This document shows positions 5,601 through 5,617 of a stretch of 5,617 nucleotides of DNA, piece after piece. The notes under the pieces are model-generated. The model worked only from the letters and a program-made list of their open reading frames with translations. It was not told the origin of the DNA and made no database searches. The first letter of the stretch is position 1. Each line of letters starts with the position of its first letter. Source of the DNA: Bacteroidales bacterium (lineage in GTDB: Bacteria; Bacteroidota; Bacteroidia; Bacteroidales; B18-G4); NCBI GenBank assembly GCA_030618905.1, contig JAUXCL010000163.1, positions 1 through 5,617 of the forward strand, written 5' to 3'. Made by a program: the position numbers and the translations under genes.

Positions 5601-5617
5601 ATGAGAAAAGATATTCA
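5601..5617 (+). CDS. Start of a gene, possibly ribosomal protein L31 type B (truncated by window end)
   Basis: Only five complete codons are present (MRKDI) and the sixth begins CA, so it is His or Gln. MRKDIH or MKKDIH followed by P is the usual beginning of type B ribosomal protein L31 (rpmE2) in Bacteroidota. The strong promoter match, short leader and A-rich run just before the ATG support a real, well-expressed gene. The product name rests on six residues at most and should be treated as a guess. Confidence 0.42.

Overview
The window looks like chromosomal sequence from a member of the Bacteroidota. The evidence is the short SerA lacking an ACT domain with its lineage-typical Lys-for-His active site, the serC-serA-DUF1015 gene order with a divergent LuxC-type acyl-CoA reductase, A-rich leaders in place of Shine-Dalgarno sequences, and good matches to the Bacteroidota promoter consensus (TTTG, about 20 bases, TAnnTTTG). 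I cannot name a genus.

Layout. Positions 2-307 (+) hold the 3' end of a probable YdjC/ChbG-family carbohydrate deacetylase. Positions 308-446 are a convergent gap filled by three different short tandem repeat arrays, with no clear hairpin terminator. Four minus-strand genes follow, read from right to left: serC (4292-3219), a serA-type dehydrogenase (3211-2291), a four-helix-bundle protein of the 23S rRNA intervening-sequence family (2200-1757) and a DUF1015 protein (1694-447). A promoter at 4352-4383 appears to drive this set. On the other side of a 148-base divergent gap lies a complete acyl-CoA reductase (4441-5520, +). A strong promoter match then leads into the first codons of a gene starting at 5601, possibly ribosomal protein L31 type B.

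Function. SerA and SerC catalyse the first two steps of the phosphorylated serine pathway: 3-phosphoglycerate to 3-phosphohydroxypyruvate, then to O-phosphoserine. No serB is present. The DUF1015 protein is linked to this pair by context and carries an ADGHHR motif of ParB/SerK type, so a role in phosphoserine or serine chemistry is the best hypothesis. The four-helix gene lies between serA and DUF1015 with wider spacing and looks like an insertion into the cluster. No mobile element, CRISPR array, RNA gene or obvious defence system is visible. The most worthwhile leads are the DUF1015 context, the altered SerA active site, the repeats at the serC transcription start and the stacked tandem arrays.
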